Positions 17,477 to 26,297 of a stretch of 64,000 nucleotides of DNA are shown in pieces; the stretch's first letter is position 1; every line of letters begins with the position of its first letter. This stretch comes from Gluconobacter kondonii. GTDB taxonomy: Bacteria > Pseudomonadota > Alphaproteobacteria > Acetobacterales > Acetobacteraceae. The notes under the pieces were generated by a model. The model made no database searches. It was not told the DNA's origin and saw nothing but the letters and a program-made list of their open reading frames with translations. The translations under genes were made by a program, and so were the position numbers. The stretch lies in the NCBI RefSeq assembly GCF_002723995.1, contig NZ_BEWP01000005.1, positions 124,001-188,000 of the forward strand, in the 5' to 3' direction.

Positions 17477-17489
17477 GACTTGCTAAGTC
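17477..17489 (-). promoter_or_regulatory. IscR type 1-like operator upstream of suf operon
   Basis: The 13-bp palindromic core GACT-TAGCA-AGTC (minus strand) matches the GACT-N5-AGTC core of the E. coli IscR type 1 site. Its outer bases match the full 25-bp consensus only partly. It sits 32 nt before the regulator start codon, in the suf promoter region. Binding is inference. Confidence 0.6.
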
Positions 17490-17564
17490 CTGATTTGTTC
17501 CAAATGACCCATACCGACGCAAAGGTCAAGGCTTCTGTGCCCGACCTTTGGCTGACATGGAATG

Positions 17565-18854
17565 TCACACACCAAAAAACAGTCGGGAAACGCCGTCAAG
17601 CGCCGCTCCGGCGAGAAAACCGACCACCGTGCCATTGATACGGATGTAGGCAAGGTCACGCCCGACACGCGACTCCAGCCGCGTTGCCAGATCGTTTCCG
17701 TCCCATCCCGCCATGACGGCAGCGATGAACCCGGACAGCTTCTCGCGCAGCCCTGGCAGGATCCGCTGGACCGTACTTTCCACAGCCTGATTAACTTTCA
17801 GGCGCAGCACATCGTTGGAGCGCAGAGCCGTCGCAAGCTGGACGATCGCGGCATCAATAACCGTGGCGCTCCAGCCATCCTCACGTCCGCTGTCTTCCTC
17901 CACCATGCGCCGCAGACGGTCCCACAGTTCCGAACTCCATCCTTTCAGGCTGGTATGGGTCAGGACGGAGGTGATGGTATCGGCCATATCCTTGCGGCGG
18001 ACGGGATCATGTTCGATCCGGTCGATTTCGCCGCGGACCCATGTCGTAAATCCGTGCCGCAGGTCCGAGTCCATCGGATCGACGCGCTCAAACTCGGCAT
18101 GCAGCGCCATGAGAACACGACTGGCGACGGAACCCCCAATCGCCCAACCCAGAAAACGACCGCCCTGTTCCCGTACGCGCTCCTCAACAAAATGTCGCAG
18201 GTCCGACTCCCGGGACGTTACAGTGGTCTTGATGCGCTCAAGCAGGAAGGACAGAACCTCCTGATGCATTTCGCTGTCCACCATGGCGCGCATGCCGCGG
18301 GAGACGAGAGGCGCCATTTCCTCTCCATTGAGCAGGACCGGAAGGGCGCGTGAAATGGCAGCTTTGGCCCGCCCGTCTTCAAGATGGTCGAACATCAGGG
18401 GAATGGCGGAGCGCATGCTGTTGACGAGTGTTTGGCGCGTCGCGGGCTCGCTCAGCATATCGGCGATCAGGCCGGAGAGATCGATTTTTGACAAAGCGCG
18501 TCGAACGTCGTCTTCGGTAAAGAACTGTCCAGAAATGAAACGGCCCAGCGCCTGTCCGAGGCGCTCTTTCTGACGCGGCAGAATGGCCGTGTGCGGAATG
18601 GGGAGGCCCAGCGGATGGCGAAACAGGGCCGTTACGGCGAACCAGTCGGCCAGACCACCAACAACACCTGCCCTTGAGCCCGCTCTCAGAAGTTCAAATG
18701 CTAGACTGCTGTCGCCGATATGACGGGCAGCCGCCAGCGTCGTGCCCGCAGCGAGTGCTCCCATGCCAACGAGCAGTCCCCCAGCCATGAAGCGTGGCGA
18801 CAGACCTGAAGGGCCGGATTTTCGTGAAACGGGATGAGGCGTGTCCGCGTGCAT
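17565..18854 (-). CDS. DUF445 family membrane-associated protein (YjiN-like)
   Basis: A 429-residue member of the DUF445 family, of unknown biochemical function. The hallmark segment near residues 60-95 (GGLADWFAVTALFRHPLGLP, IPHTAILPRQKERLGQALG) is present. A membrane helix lies at about 25-42 (GGLLVGMGALAAGTTLAAA) and another at the extreme C-terminus (GTVVGFLAGAALDGVSRLFF), with long amphipathic helices between. It ends 43 bp before the longest open frame of the suf regulator and 120 bp before its chosen start, and is divergent from the PEP carboxylase homologue. Confidence 0.88.
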   Translation of the reverse strand: MHADTPHPVSRKSGPSGLSPRFMAGGLLVGMGALAAGTTLAAARHIGDSSLAFELLRAGSRAGVVGGLADWFAVTALFRHPLGLPIPHTAILPRQKERLGQALGRFISGQFFTEDDVRRALSKIDLSGLIADMLSEPATRQTLVNSMRSAIPLMFDHLEDGRAKAAISRALPVLLNGEEMAPLVSRGMRAMVDSEMHQEVLSFLLERIKTTVTSRESDLRHFVEERVREQGGRFLGWAIGGSVASRVLMALHAEFERVDPMDSDLRHGFTTWVRGEIDRIEHDPVRRKDMADTITSVLTHTSLKGWSSELWDRLRRMVEEDSGREDGWSATVIDAAIVQLATALRSNDVLRLKVNQAVESTVQRILPGLREKLSGFIAAVMAGWDGNDLATRLESRVGRDLAYIRINGTVVGFLAGAALDGVSRLFFGV

Positions 18855-18988
18855 CTACACACGGATAGCATCATCCGGACGGGCTGTCGCGCTCAGAGCA
18901 AGGTTGCACTTGGCGGCAGGGCGTGAAAAGTATTGCGGCCCGTTTTTCGGTCCATTTTTCTTTTTCCGCAGAAGCGAGACCGCTCCCG

Positions 18989-21766
18989 ATGTCTGACTGC
19001 GCCTCCCGGCTCGATCCGTTTCTCCATGACCGTATTGACGCGATGACGTCCCGGCTGCTCCACGAACGCGACGGTCTTGAAGACCTGATTGCGTCTATCG
19101 GGCAGGATCTGTCCAACGACGATCCGGAGACGTGCAAGACGCGACTGACCGAAATCGGGAATGTCGTACGTGCCCTGCGTGACGAGCATTTCGTCGACCG
19201 CGCCGCCCATCTGCGCGCCTATGTCGGCCTTGATGAAGCGGCCCCGCAGGAGCGTCTCGAAGCCGTCGCAAAGCGTCTTGTGGATCAGGCTGCCGATGCG
19301 GTGTCCCTGACCGTGCCGAAGATTGCCGCAGTTTTCACTGCGCATCCGACCTTCGCACTCGCGGACGGTGTGTATGACATCCTGACGCAGCGGGCCGAAA
19401 ATCCCGACATACCGATCCCGTGCCTGAAAACGCACCGACGTCCGGGGCCGCCGACACTGGCACAGGAACAGGCTCTCGCACTGGCAGCCATTCTGCGGGG
19501 CCGTGATGCGCTTGATGACCTCACAACAGCGCTCCTACGGGAAATGTCCCAGCGCTGGTCAGGAGAGAACAGCCATGTCGATCCTGCGCCTGTCGTTCTG
19601 GCAAGTTGGGTCGGTTTCGATACGGACGGACGCAACGATATCGGCTGGTGGGACACTCTTCGTATCCGGCTCGAGCTGAAATCGTCCCAGCTTCATCGTC
19701 TGACGGACGGGCTGGAGCGGCTGGGGCTACAGGAAAGTGCGTTGGCCATGCGTACCCGCCGGGCCATCGAAGCCGTCAAAACACAGCACGCCGCCTGCCC
19801 GACCGGACGGGATGCCGCACCCGAAACGATCCGCGATTTTGCCCAGACGCTGATTTCGCACCGTGACAAAGCGCTTCTGGACGCCGCTGAACTTCTGCCG
19901 CTCTTCCAGGATGCCGCCGCCGGTCTTGATGAAGACAGTCTGTTGCATCTGCGGACGCTCCGCGCTGGCTTCATGAGCCACGGCCTCGGCATCGCGCGTA
20001 TCCATACCCGACTGAACGCGGCACAGATCTATAATGTCGCGCGCACACGACTGGGCCTGACGGATGACCCCGCCCTGCCCTCGCGCCGACGCGTCCTGCT
20101 GACGAAAATCGACGAGGCTCTGTCGGACCTGACGCCCCGCGCCGTGGATTTCGGCTCGCTGCTGGTCGAGCCCGCATCTGCCGCGCGGCTAATGATGACC
20201 ATGGCGCAGATCCTCAAGCACATCGATTCAGGATCGCCCATCCGCTTCCTCATCGCCGAAACGGAGAGTGGCTACACGCTGCTGGCGACGCTCTGGCTGG
20301 CACGACTGTTCGGAATTAAAGACCATCAGATCGAGATTTCGCCGCTTTTTGAGACGGAAAGCGCGCTGGAAAATGGCGAGACCATTCTGGAAGAAGCCTT
20401 CCGTTCAAGCCATTGGCGCGATTACCTGAAGGCAAACGGACGGCTGTCGCTTCAGTTCGGCTACTCCGATTCGGGACGCTATGTCGGACAGCTTGCCGCC
20501 ACCAATCTGGTCGAGCGTCTGCGGATGCGGACTCTCTCTCTGCTGGCAGAACACGGGCTGGAGGATGTTTCCCTCACCCTCTTCGATACGCATGGCGAGA
20601 GCATCGGACGCGGCGCGCATCCTTTCAGCCTGCGTCAGCGTCTGGATTATTTCTCCCCGGCCCGCACACGACTGGCCATGCGTGAAGCCGGAATCGGCTG
20701 CCGCGTCGAAACCGCGTTTCAGGGCGGCGACGGCTACACGCTGTTCGGAACGCAGGCGCTGGCAGCCTCCACAATTGCCACCCTTGCCGAACATACGGCC
20801 GAAATCCCGCAGGACACGAAAGATCCGGTCTATACGCGCCCGGACTTCGCAGCGGACTTCTTCTCCACCATCGCGCTCGACATGGGCGCTCTGGTCGATG
20901 ATCCGGGCTATGCCGCCCTGCTCAGCGCATTCGGGCCGTCACTGATCGACAAGACAGGCTCACGCCCCTCAGCCCGTCAGTCTGACGCAGCGACCGTGAC
21001 GCGCATCACTCATCCCGGCCAGCTTCGGGCCATTCCCAACAATGCGATCCTCCAGCAGCTCGGCTGGTGGGCGAATGTGCTGCACGGGCTGGGCAATGCG
21101 GCGCAACGCCATCCCGAGACATTCGAGCAGTTCGCAACAGAATCATCGCGCTTCCGCGAAGCCATGGATTTTGCCCGTCAGGCGCTGGCTCATTCCGATC
21201 TGGATGTTTTGCGGACGACGATCCATCAGCTCGACCCCGGTACCTGGCTGGATCGTGCAGCCAACGCCCAGAGCGACGAAGAACGACAGAGCCTGCTGAG
21301 CATTTCACACGGGCTGGAACTGCTGCGCTTCTGGACCAGCGGCCCCGCGATGTTCCGGCGTATTCAGGCGGACCACATCGCCTTGCGCGCCGCATGGCCC
21401 GATGCACCGCGTATGGCAGCGCGTGAAAAGCTGCTCCATGCGATCCGTTTCGCCCTCATCGACCGTCTGTGGGGTCTCTCGACGCGCATTCCTTATTTCG
21501 GCCCTCGTAACAGCCTGACACGGGAATCGATCACGAACCTCATCCTCTGTCTGGATGTGCCGCGCGCACTTCATCTTCTGGACGACCTGTTCCCCCTCAC
21601 CGTTCCCAGCGTTGCCAATCTCGATTTTGCAGAGCCGGGCGATGCCGCGGAAGCTGGCGGCTTTGCACGGGAACATCAGGAGATTTTCGAGCCGCTATCA
21701 CACTGTTTTGCGCTACTGCGGGAAGTCGGGATCGCGATCATGCACGCCAACCGGGCTTTCGGCTGA
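18989..21766 (+). CDS. ppc: Divergent phosphoenolpyruvate carboxylase homologue
   Basis: PEP carboxylase makes oxaloacetate from PEP and bicarbonate. The 925-residue protein clearly belongs to the family: VFTAHPT (His ~119, E. coli His138), ISPLFETES (metal Glu), FGYSDS (metal Asp ~494), SIGRG (Arg ~541), GSRPS, LRAIPN, and a C-terminal Gly. But several positions that are invariant in textbook enzymes differ. TAHPTE is TAHPTF; YSDS-A-K is YSDSGR (Lys546 to Arg); and the FHGRGG loop is FDTHGE (residues 532-537), so His579 is Asp and Arg581 is His. Start ATG 18989 was chosen over GTG 18923, which adds a signal-like but unconserved stretch. It is either an active but divergent PEPC or a relative with changed function. 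Confidence 0.85.
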   Translation: MSDCASRLDPFLHDRIDAMTSRLLHERDGLEDLIASIGQDLSNDDPETCKTRLTEIGNVVRALRDEHFVDRAAHLRAYVGLDEAAPQERLEAVAKRLVDQAADAVSLTVPKIAAVFTAHPTFALADGVYDILTQRAENPDIPIPCLKTHRRPGPPTLAQEQALALAAILRGRDALDDLTTALLREMSQRWSGENSHVDPAPVVLASWVGFDTDGRNDIGWWDTLRIRLELKSSQLHRLTDGLERLGLQESALAMRTRRAIEAVKTQHAACPTGRDAAPETIRDFAQTLISHRDKALLDAAELLPLFQDAAAGLDEDSLLHLRTLRAGFMSHGLGIARIHTRLNAAQIYNVARTRLGLTDDPALPSRRRVLLTKIDEALSDLTPRAVDFGSLLVEPASAARLMMTMAQILKHIDSGSPIRFLIAETESGYTLLATLWLARLFGIKDHQIEISPLFETESALENGETILEEAFRSSHWRDYLKANGRLSLQFGYSDSGRYVGQLAATNLVERLRMRTLSLLAEHGLEDVSLTLFDTHGESIGRGAHPFSLRQRLDYFSPARTRLAMREAGIGCRVETAFQGGDGYTLFGTQALAASTIATLAEHTAEIPQDTKDPVYTRPDFAADFFSTIALDMGALVDDPGYAALLSAFGPSLIDKTGSRPSARQSDAATVTRITHPGQLRAIPNNAILQQLGWWANVLHGLGNAAQRHPETFEQFATESSRFREAMDFARQALAHSDLDVLRTTIHQLDPGTWLDRAANAQSDEERQSLLSISHGLELLRFWTSGPAMFRRIQADHIALRAAWPDAPRMAAREKLLHAIRFALIDRLWGLSTRIPYFGPRNSLTRESITNLILCLDVPRALHLLDDLFPLTVPSVANLDFAEPGDAAEAGGFAREHQEIFEPLSHCFALLREVGIAIMHANRAFG

Positions 21767-21775
21767 GGAATGATA

Positions 21776-21807
21776 CGCGGCCGGAACCCTTGTCGGTAAC
21801 GGCCGCG
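21776..21807 (+). terminator. Possible terminator stem after ppc
   Basis: An 8-bp perfect GC stem CGCGGCCG / CGGCCGCG (21776-21783 and 21800-21807) lies 10 nt past the ppc stop and is followed by TCCGTTT. The T-run is weak, so termination efficiency is uncertain. Confidence 0.5.
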
Positions 21808-21855
21808 TCCGTTTAGAAAGTTCTCGTAACAAACCCTAACGGAAAGTTCCTCTGC

Positions 21856-23439
21856 ATGCTTCGCAAGGCCCTTCTTCTGGGTGCAGCCATGATGGCTGTG
21901 CCTGCTCTGGCCGCAGGTCCCGCCACACCGGCACCCAATGCTGACAGCGTGACGAACGGGACAGTGACGGTCAATGGCGTCACGATCCCCTACCGGGCTG
22001 TTGCGGGAACCATTCTGGTTCATGGCGCCGACTATAACGATTCCAGCGATGTTCTGGCCAAGCGCGGCACGAAGATTGATAGCGGCAAGGACGACGACAG
22101 CAAGAACGCGCCGGTCGCGTCCATGTTCTACACGGCCTATTTCAAGGAAGGTGTGCCGTCGGAAAAGCGTCCGATCACGTTCCTCTATAATGGCGGTCCG
22201 GGATCAGCATCGGTCTGGGTCCATATGGGCACGTTCGGGCCGCGTCGCGTCAATACGCCGGGCGACACACACCTTCCGGCCGCACCCTACGCGCTCATCA
22301 ACAACCCGCAATCTCTGATGGACGTGTCGGACGTGGTGTTCGTCGATGCACCAGGAACAGGTTTTTCGCGGATCGCCGGAAAAGATGCCGACAAGGAATT
22401 TCTGGGCGTTGATGGCGACGGCGAGGCGTTCACGCATTTCATCTCAAAGTTCCTCGCCAAATATCACCGCTACAACTCGCCCAAATACCTGTTCGGCGAG
22501 AGCTACGGCACGATGCGCTCGGCTGTGGTCATCAACGACCTTGAGCAGGACGAGAACATCGACTTCAACGGCGTAATCCTGCTGTCGCAGATCCTGAACT
22601 ACGACAACAGCGATGATGGCCCGGAGTTCAACGCTGGCATGGACGACCCGTATGTGCTGGCGCTGCCAACCTATGCGGCAACGGCCTGGTATCATCACTG
22701 CCTGCCCGCCGAACATCCGGACCTGAAGACGTTCCTGCACGAAGTCGAGCATTTCGCGATGACCGACTACACACTGGCCCTGCGTCAGGGTGCAGACCTG
22801 CCGGAAGACCAGCGTCAGGCGATTGCGGCAAAGCTGCATGACTATACGGGCCTGCCCGTCGATTACATCCTGCGGGCGGATCTGCGCGTCAATGGCGGCG
22901 AGTTCGACCAGCAGCTTCAGGCCAAGACCGGTATGGCGACCGGCCGTCTGGATACACGCTATTCAAGCCCGACAATCGATCCGATGAGCCAGGAAGTGGA
23001 TTACGATCCGCAATCCAGCGCCATCAGTTCAGCCTATGTCACGGCCTTCAACGACTATGTCCGTAATACGCTCAAATACGGCACGGACGAGGACTATCGC
23101 CTCTATAACAGCCAAGGGCACTGGGACAATCACCACCGTCAGCCCGGTCACGGCTACCAGCCCAAGGGCGAGCCTAACGTTATGACCGATCTGGCCATGG
23201 CAATGAAGACCAACCCGAACCTGCATGTGATGCTCAACGCGGGCTACTACGATCTCGCAACGCCGTACTTTGAAGGCATTTACGAGATGAAGCACCTGCC
23301 GATGGCCAAGAGCCTGCAAAAGAACATTGAATACGCACAGTATCCTTCCGGCCACATGGTCTATGTGGACCCGGCAACCCTCCAGCAGTTGCACGACAAT
23401 GTCGCGGCCTTCATTCGCCGGACAGACAATCTGCACTGA
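21856..23439 (+). CDS. Exported S10 family serine carboxypeptidase-like protein
   Basis: A 527-residue peptidase S10 homologue that would act in the periplasm on peptides or esters. The N-terminus is a Sec signal peptide (MLRKALLLGAAMMAVPALAA, cleavage after AAG/ALA). The oxyanion and entry motif FLYNGGPGSASVWVHMG is present, with catalytic Ser ~216 in FGESYGTMRS, Asp ~466 in NAGYYDLATPYF and His ~500 in PSGHMVYV. So the triad looks intact. It is monocistronic, ending in a strong terminator. Confidence 0.93.
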   Translation: MLRKALLLGAAMMAVPALAAGPATPAPNADSVTNGTVTVNGVTIPYRAVAGTILVHGADYNDSSDVLAKRGTKIDSGKDDDSKNAPVASMFYTAYFKEGVPSEKRPITFLYNGGPGSASVWVHMGTFGPRRVNTPGDTHLPAAPYALINNPQSLMDVSDVVFVDAPGTGFSRIAGKDADKEFLGVDGDGEAFTHFISKFLAKYHRYNSPKYLFGESYGTMRSAVVINDLEQDENIDFNGVILLSQILNYDNSDDGPEFNAGMDDPYVLALPTYAATAWYHHCLPAEHPDLKTFLHEVEHFAMTDYTLALRQGADLPEDQRQAIAAKLHDYTGLPVDYILRADLRVNGGEFDQQLQAKTGMATGRLDTRYSSPTIDPMSQEVDYDPQSSAISSAYVTAFNDYVRNTLKYGTDEDYRLYNSQGHWDNHHRQPGHGYQPKGEPNVMTDLAMAMKTNPNLHVMLNAGYYDLATPYFEGIYEMKHLPMAKSLQKNIEYAQYPSGHMVYVDPATLQQLHDNVAAFIRRTDNLH

Positions 23440-23460
23440 TCGCTGACAGAACCGGAAAAA

Positions 23461-23493
23461 GCGGCGGAGGGGAAACCTTCCGCCGCTTTTTTT
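23461..23493 (+). terminator. Intrinsic terminator after S10 peptidase
   Basis: An 11-bp GC-rich stem with one G-T pair (23461-23471 with 23476-23486), a GAAA tetraloop and seven T. A classic rho-independent terminator. Confidence 0.92.
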
Positions 23494-23550
23494 ATGCGCT
23501 ACTAAGACGCAGGAACCGGGAAAGCGATCTCACCCGACAACAGATCAGAC

Positions 23551-23584
23551 ACAAAAAACCCCGCCAGATTGCTCTGGCGGGGTT
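23551..23584 (-). terminator. Intrinsic terminator after fusA
   Basis: Read on the minus strand, AACCCCGCCAGA / TCTGGCGGGGTT forms a 12-bp stem followed by TTTTTTGT. It lies 26 nt past the fusA stop and faces the S10 peptidase terminator. Confidence 0.9.
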
Positions 23585-23609
23585 CGATGTTTCAGCAAGG
23601 CTGAAGAAA

Positions 23610-25712
23610 TCAGGCGGACTTCGCGATGATTTCGTCGGCCACGTTCCGGGGAACGGCTTCGTAGTGGTGGAACTGCATGGTGAAGGACGCACGGCCCTTC
23701 GTGGCAGAACGCAGATGCGAGATGTAACCGAACATTTCCTTCAGCGGCACCTGTGCTCGGATCATCACGGTCGAACCAGAGGTTTCCTGATTCTGGATGA
23801 TGCCACGACGACGGTTGAGATCGCCCACAACGTCACCGACATGGTCGTTCGGGGTCGTGACTTCAACGTCCATGATCGGTTCGAGGATCACCGGACCGGC
23901 GTTCTTCATGCCTTCACGGAAGCAGGCCTTGGCGGCGATTTCGAAGGCCAGAGCCGACGAGTCAACGTCATGGTACTTACCGTCGAGCAGCGTGAACTTG
24001 AAGTCCACCGTCGGGAAGCCGGCGAGAACACCCGTGGTGCTCTGCATGCGGATGCCCTTTTCGACAGCCGGGATGTATTCCTTCGGAACCGTACCACCGA
24101 CGACCTTGTTCTCGAAGATGATCTCATCCGGCTTGTCGGACGGAGCAAACTCGATCTTGACTTCAGCGTACTGACCCGAACCACCAGACTGCTTCTTGTG
24201 GGTGTAGGTCTCGACATGCGGCCGCGTGATCGTCTCACGGTAAGCCACCTGCGGTGCGCCGATGTTGGCATCGACGCCGTATTCACGACGCAGACGGTCA
24301 ACGATGATGTCCAGGTGAAGCTCGCCCATGCCGGACAGGATGGTCTGACCCGTTTCCTGATCGGTCTTGAGGTGCAGGGACGGATCTTCAGCCGTCAGCT
24401 TCTGTAGCGCCAGCGTCATCTTCTCGACGCCGTCCTTGGTCTTCGGTTCGACGGAAATGTCGATAACCGGAACCGGGAACTGCATGCGCTCCAGAACCAC
24501 CGGATCGGAAGCATCAGCAAGCGTGTCACCCGTGACGGTGTCCTTGAGACCCACGAATGCGGCGATGTCACCGGCACCGACGGACTTCACTTCCTGACGC
24601 TTGTCGGCGTGCATCTGGAACATGCGTCCGACGCGTTCCTTGTGACCCTTCGTCGTGTTCAGGATGGTGTCACCGGAGTTCAGGACGCCACGATAGACAC
24701 GAACGAAGGTCAGCGTGCCGTACTTGTCGGAGATGATCTTGAACGCAAGGCCAGCGAACTTGCCATCCGGATCGACCGGAACGATCGGCAGGAAGTCTTC
24801 GTCGACTTCTTCACCTTCCGGCGGAGCAATACGGATGCCTTCGACTTCGTCAGGAGCCGGCAGGTAGTCGATGACCGCGTCGAGCAGGGGCTGAACGCCC
24901 TTGTTCTTGAACGCCGTACCGCACATGACGGGACGGAATTCACCGGAAATCGCACCCTTCTTGATGCACTTCTTCAGGGTTGCGACGTCCACGTCACCCT
25001 TCTCGAAGTACTCTTCCATGGCAGCGTCGTCGACAGCGAGTGCCGTGTCGAGCAGAACCTGGCGGGCTTCGTCAGCCTTTTCCTTCAGGTCAGCCGGGAT
25101 CTCTTCGTAGTGGAACTTGGCGCCGAGTTCGCCGCCTTCCCAAACGATGGCACGCATCTCGACCAGATCAACCACGCCAACGAAGTTTTCTTCGGCGCCG
25201 ATCGGGAGCTGCAGCGGAACGGCCACGATGTCCAGCTTCTCTTTCAGCGTGCTGAAAGCGTAGTAGAAGTCTGCGCCGGTACGGTCGAGCTTGTTGATGA
25301 AGATGACGCGCGGAACGTTGTAACGGTCAGCAAGGCGCCAGTTCGTTTCGGACTGCGGCTGCACACCAGCCACGCCTTCGATTACGAAGATTGCGCCATC
25401 GAGCACACGGAGCGAACGGTTGACTTCGATGTTGAAGTCAATGTGGCCCGGGGTGTCGATGATGTTGATGCGGTGGTCGTTCCACTCACACGTCACGGCA
25501 GCCGAGGTGATCGTGATGCCACGCTCACGCTCCTGCGCCATGTAGTCGGTGGTGGTGTTGCCTTCGTGGACCTCACCGATCTTGTGAGAGACACCCGTGT
25601 AATACAGGATACGCTCGGTCGTCGTGGTCTTACCGGCATCGATGTGCGCGGTAATACCGATGTTGCGAATCTTCGAGAGAGCCGACTTGGCTTCCTGAAC
25701 GCTTTCGGACAC
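23610..25712 (-). CDS. fusA: Elongation factor G
   Basis: EF-G is the GTPase that moves tRNAs and mRNA through the ribosome. At 700 residues it has the full five-domain layout: G1 [12 protein letters not shown], the switch II motif [12 protein letters not shown], and the domain IV segment [20 protein letters not shown]. It starts with GTG 25712, preceded by a perfect GGAGG at about 6 nt. It is not beside rpsL/rpsG/tuf here but follows rpmB, so it is outside the usual str operon. A 9-bp stem-loop lies between rpmB and fusA. Confidence 0.96.
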   Translation of the reverse strand: MSESVQEAKSALSKIRNIGITAHIDAGKTTTTERILYYTGVSHKIGEVHEGNTTTDYMAQERERGITITSAAVTCEWNDHRINIIDTPGHIDFNIEVNRSLRVLDGAIFVIEGVAGVQPQSETNWRLADRYNVPRVIFINKLDRTGADFYYAFSTLKEKLDIVAVPLQLPIGAEENFVGVVDLVEMRAIVWEGGELGAKFHYEEIPADLKEKADEARQVLLDTALAVDDAAMEEYFEKGDVDVATLKKCIKKGAISGEFRPVMCGTAFKNKGVQPLLDAVIDYLPAPDEVEGIRIAPPEGEEVDEDFLPIVPVDPDGKFAGLAFKIISDKYGTLTFVRVYRGVLNSGDTILNTTKGHKERVGRMFQMHADKRQEVKSVGAGDIAAFVGLKDTVTGDTLADASDPVVLERMQFPVPVIDISVEPKTKDGVEKMTLALQKLTAEDPSLHLKTDQETGQTILSGMGELHLDIIVDRLRREYGVDANIGAPQVAYRETITRPHVETYTHKKQSGGSGQYAEVKIEFAPSDKPDEIIFENKVVGGTVPKEYIPAVEKGIRMQSTTGVLAGFPTVDFKFTLLDGKYHDVDSSALAFEIAAKACFREGMKNAGPVILEPIMDVEVTTPNDHVGDVVGDLNRRRGIIQNQETSGSTVMIRAQVPLKEMFGYISHLRSATKGRASFTMQFHHYEAVPRNVADEIIAKSA

Positions 25713-25736
25713 GGAGAACCTCCAAAATACAATGAA

Positions 25737-25764
25737 AGGTGTTTCAGCCTGGACCGAAACACCT
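25737..25764 (-). terminator. Stem-loop between rpmB and fusA
   Basis: A perfect 9-bp stem AGGTGTTTC / GAAACACCT (25756-25764 with 25737-25745) with a 10-nt loop. On the minus strand it is followed by TTCATTGTATTTT, a weak T-rich tail. It may terminate rpmB transcripts or form structure in the fusA leader, ending about 25 nt before the start codon. Confidence 0.5.
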
Positions 25765-25881
25765 CCGCTGCGGCCCTGTGAAAGGACCGAACCTGATTTA
25801 TCCCAGTGGCGGCTGAATGACCCAGACCGTCATGGTTTTCAAGAGCAATCTTGTTACCAAACAAAGTTCGGCAAAGATTCC

Positions 25882-26184
25882 TCAGGCGGTCTGGGCAGCC
25901 TTGCGTTCCTGAACGCGCAGGATACGGCGCTTGATGACCTGGGCTTCCGTCGGAAGCTTGCGGTTCGGCGTACCCAGCAGGAACGAATCCAGTCCACCGT
26001 TGTGCTCAACCGTGCGGATACCGTTGGTGGACAGGCGCATACGCACCGAAGCACCGAGAATATCGGAGATCAGCGTGGTCTCCTGCAGGTTCGGGAGAAA
26101 ACGACGGCGGGACTTGTTATTGGCGTGGCTGACGTTGTTGCCCGTCAGCACGCCCTTGCCCGTGATCTGGCAACGGCGAGACAT
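25882..26184 (-). CDS. rpmB: 50S ribosomal protein L28
   Basis: A 100-residue L28, a basic large-subunit protein. The N-terminal [20 protein letters not shown] and the following [11 protein letters not shown] are diagnostic. It lacks the Cys-pair zinc form. It lies upstream of fusA on the same strand, 169 bp away, and probably has its own promoter in the 113-bp gap before it. Confidence 0.96.
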   Translation of the reverse strand: MSRRCQITGKGVLTGNNVSHANNKSRRRFLPNLQETTLISDILGASVRMRLSTNGIRTVEHNGGLDSFLLGTPNRKLPTEAQVIKRRILRVQERKAAQTA

Positions 26185-26297
26185 GGTGATACTTTCCTCG
26201 ATGCTGGATGACGCAGGACAGCGAGGCCCGGCGTGTTCCGTAAATCAGGCGCGGCTTATGACGTATGGTTGGGGGCTTCGTCAACCCCCAGAGACGT

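Noticed and set aside
24609-25781. 390-residue plus-strand frame over fusA
   Set aside because: Antisense to EF-G, a highly conserved gene, so only a compositional shadow.
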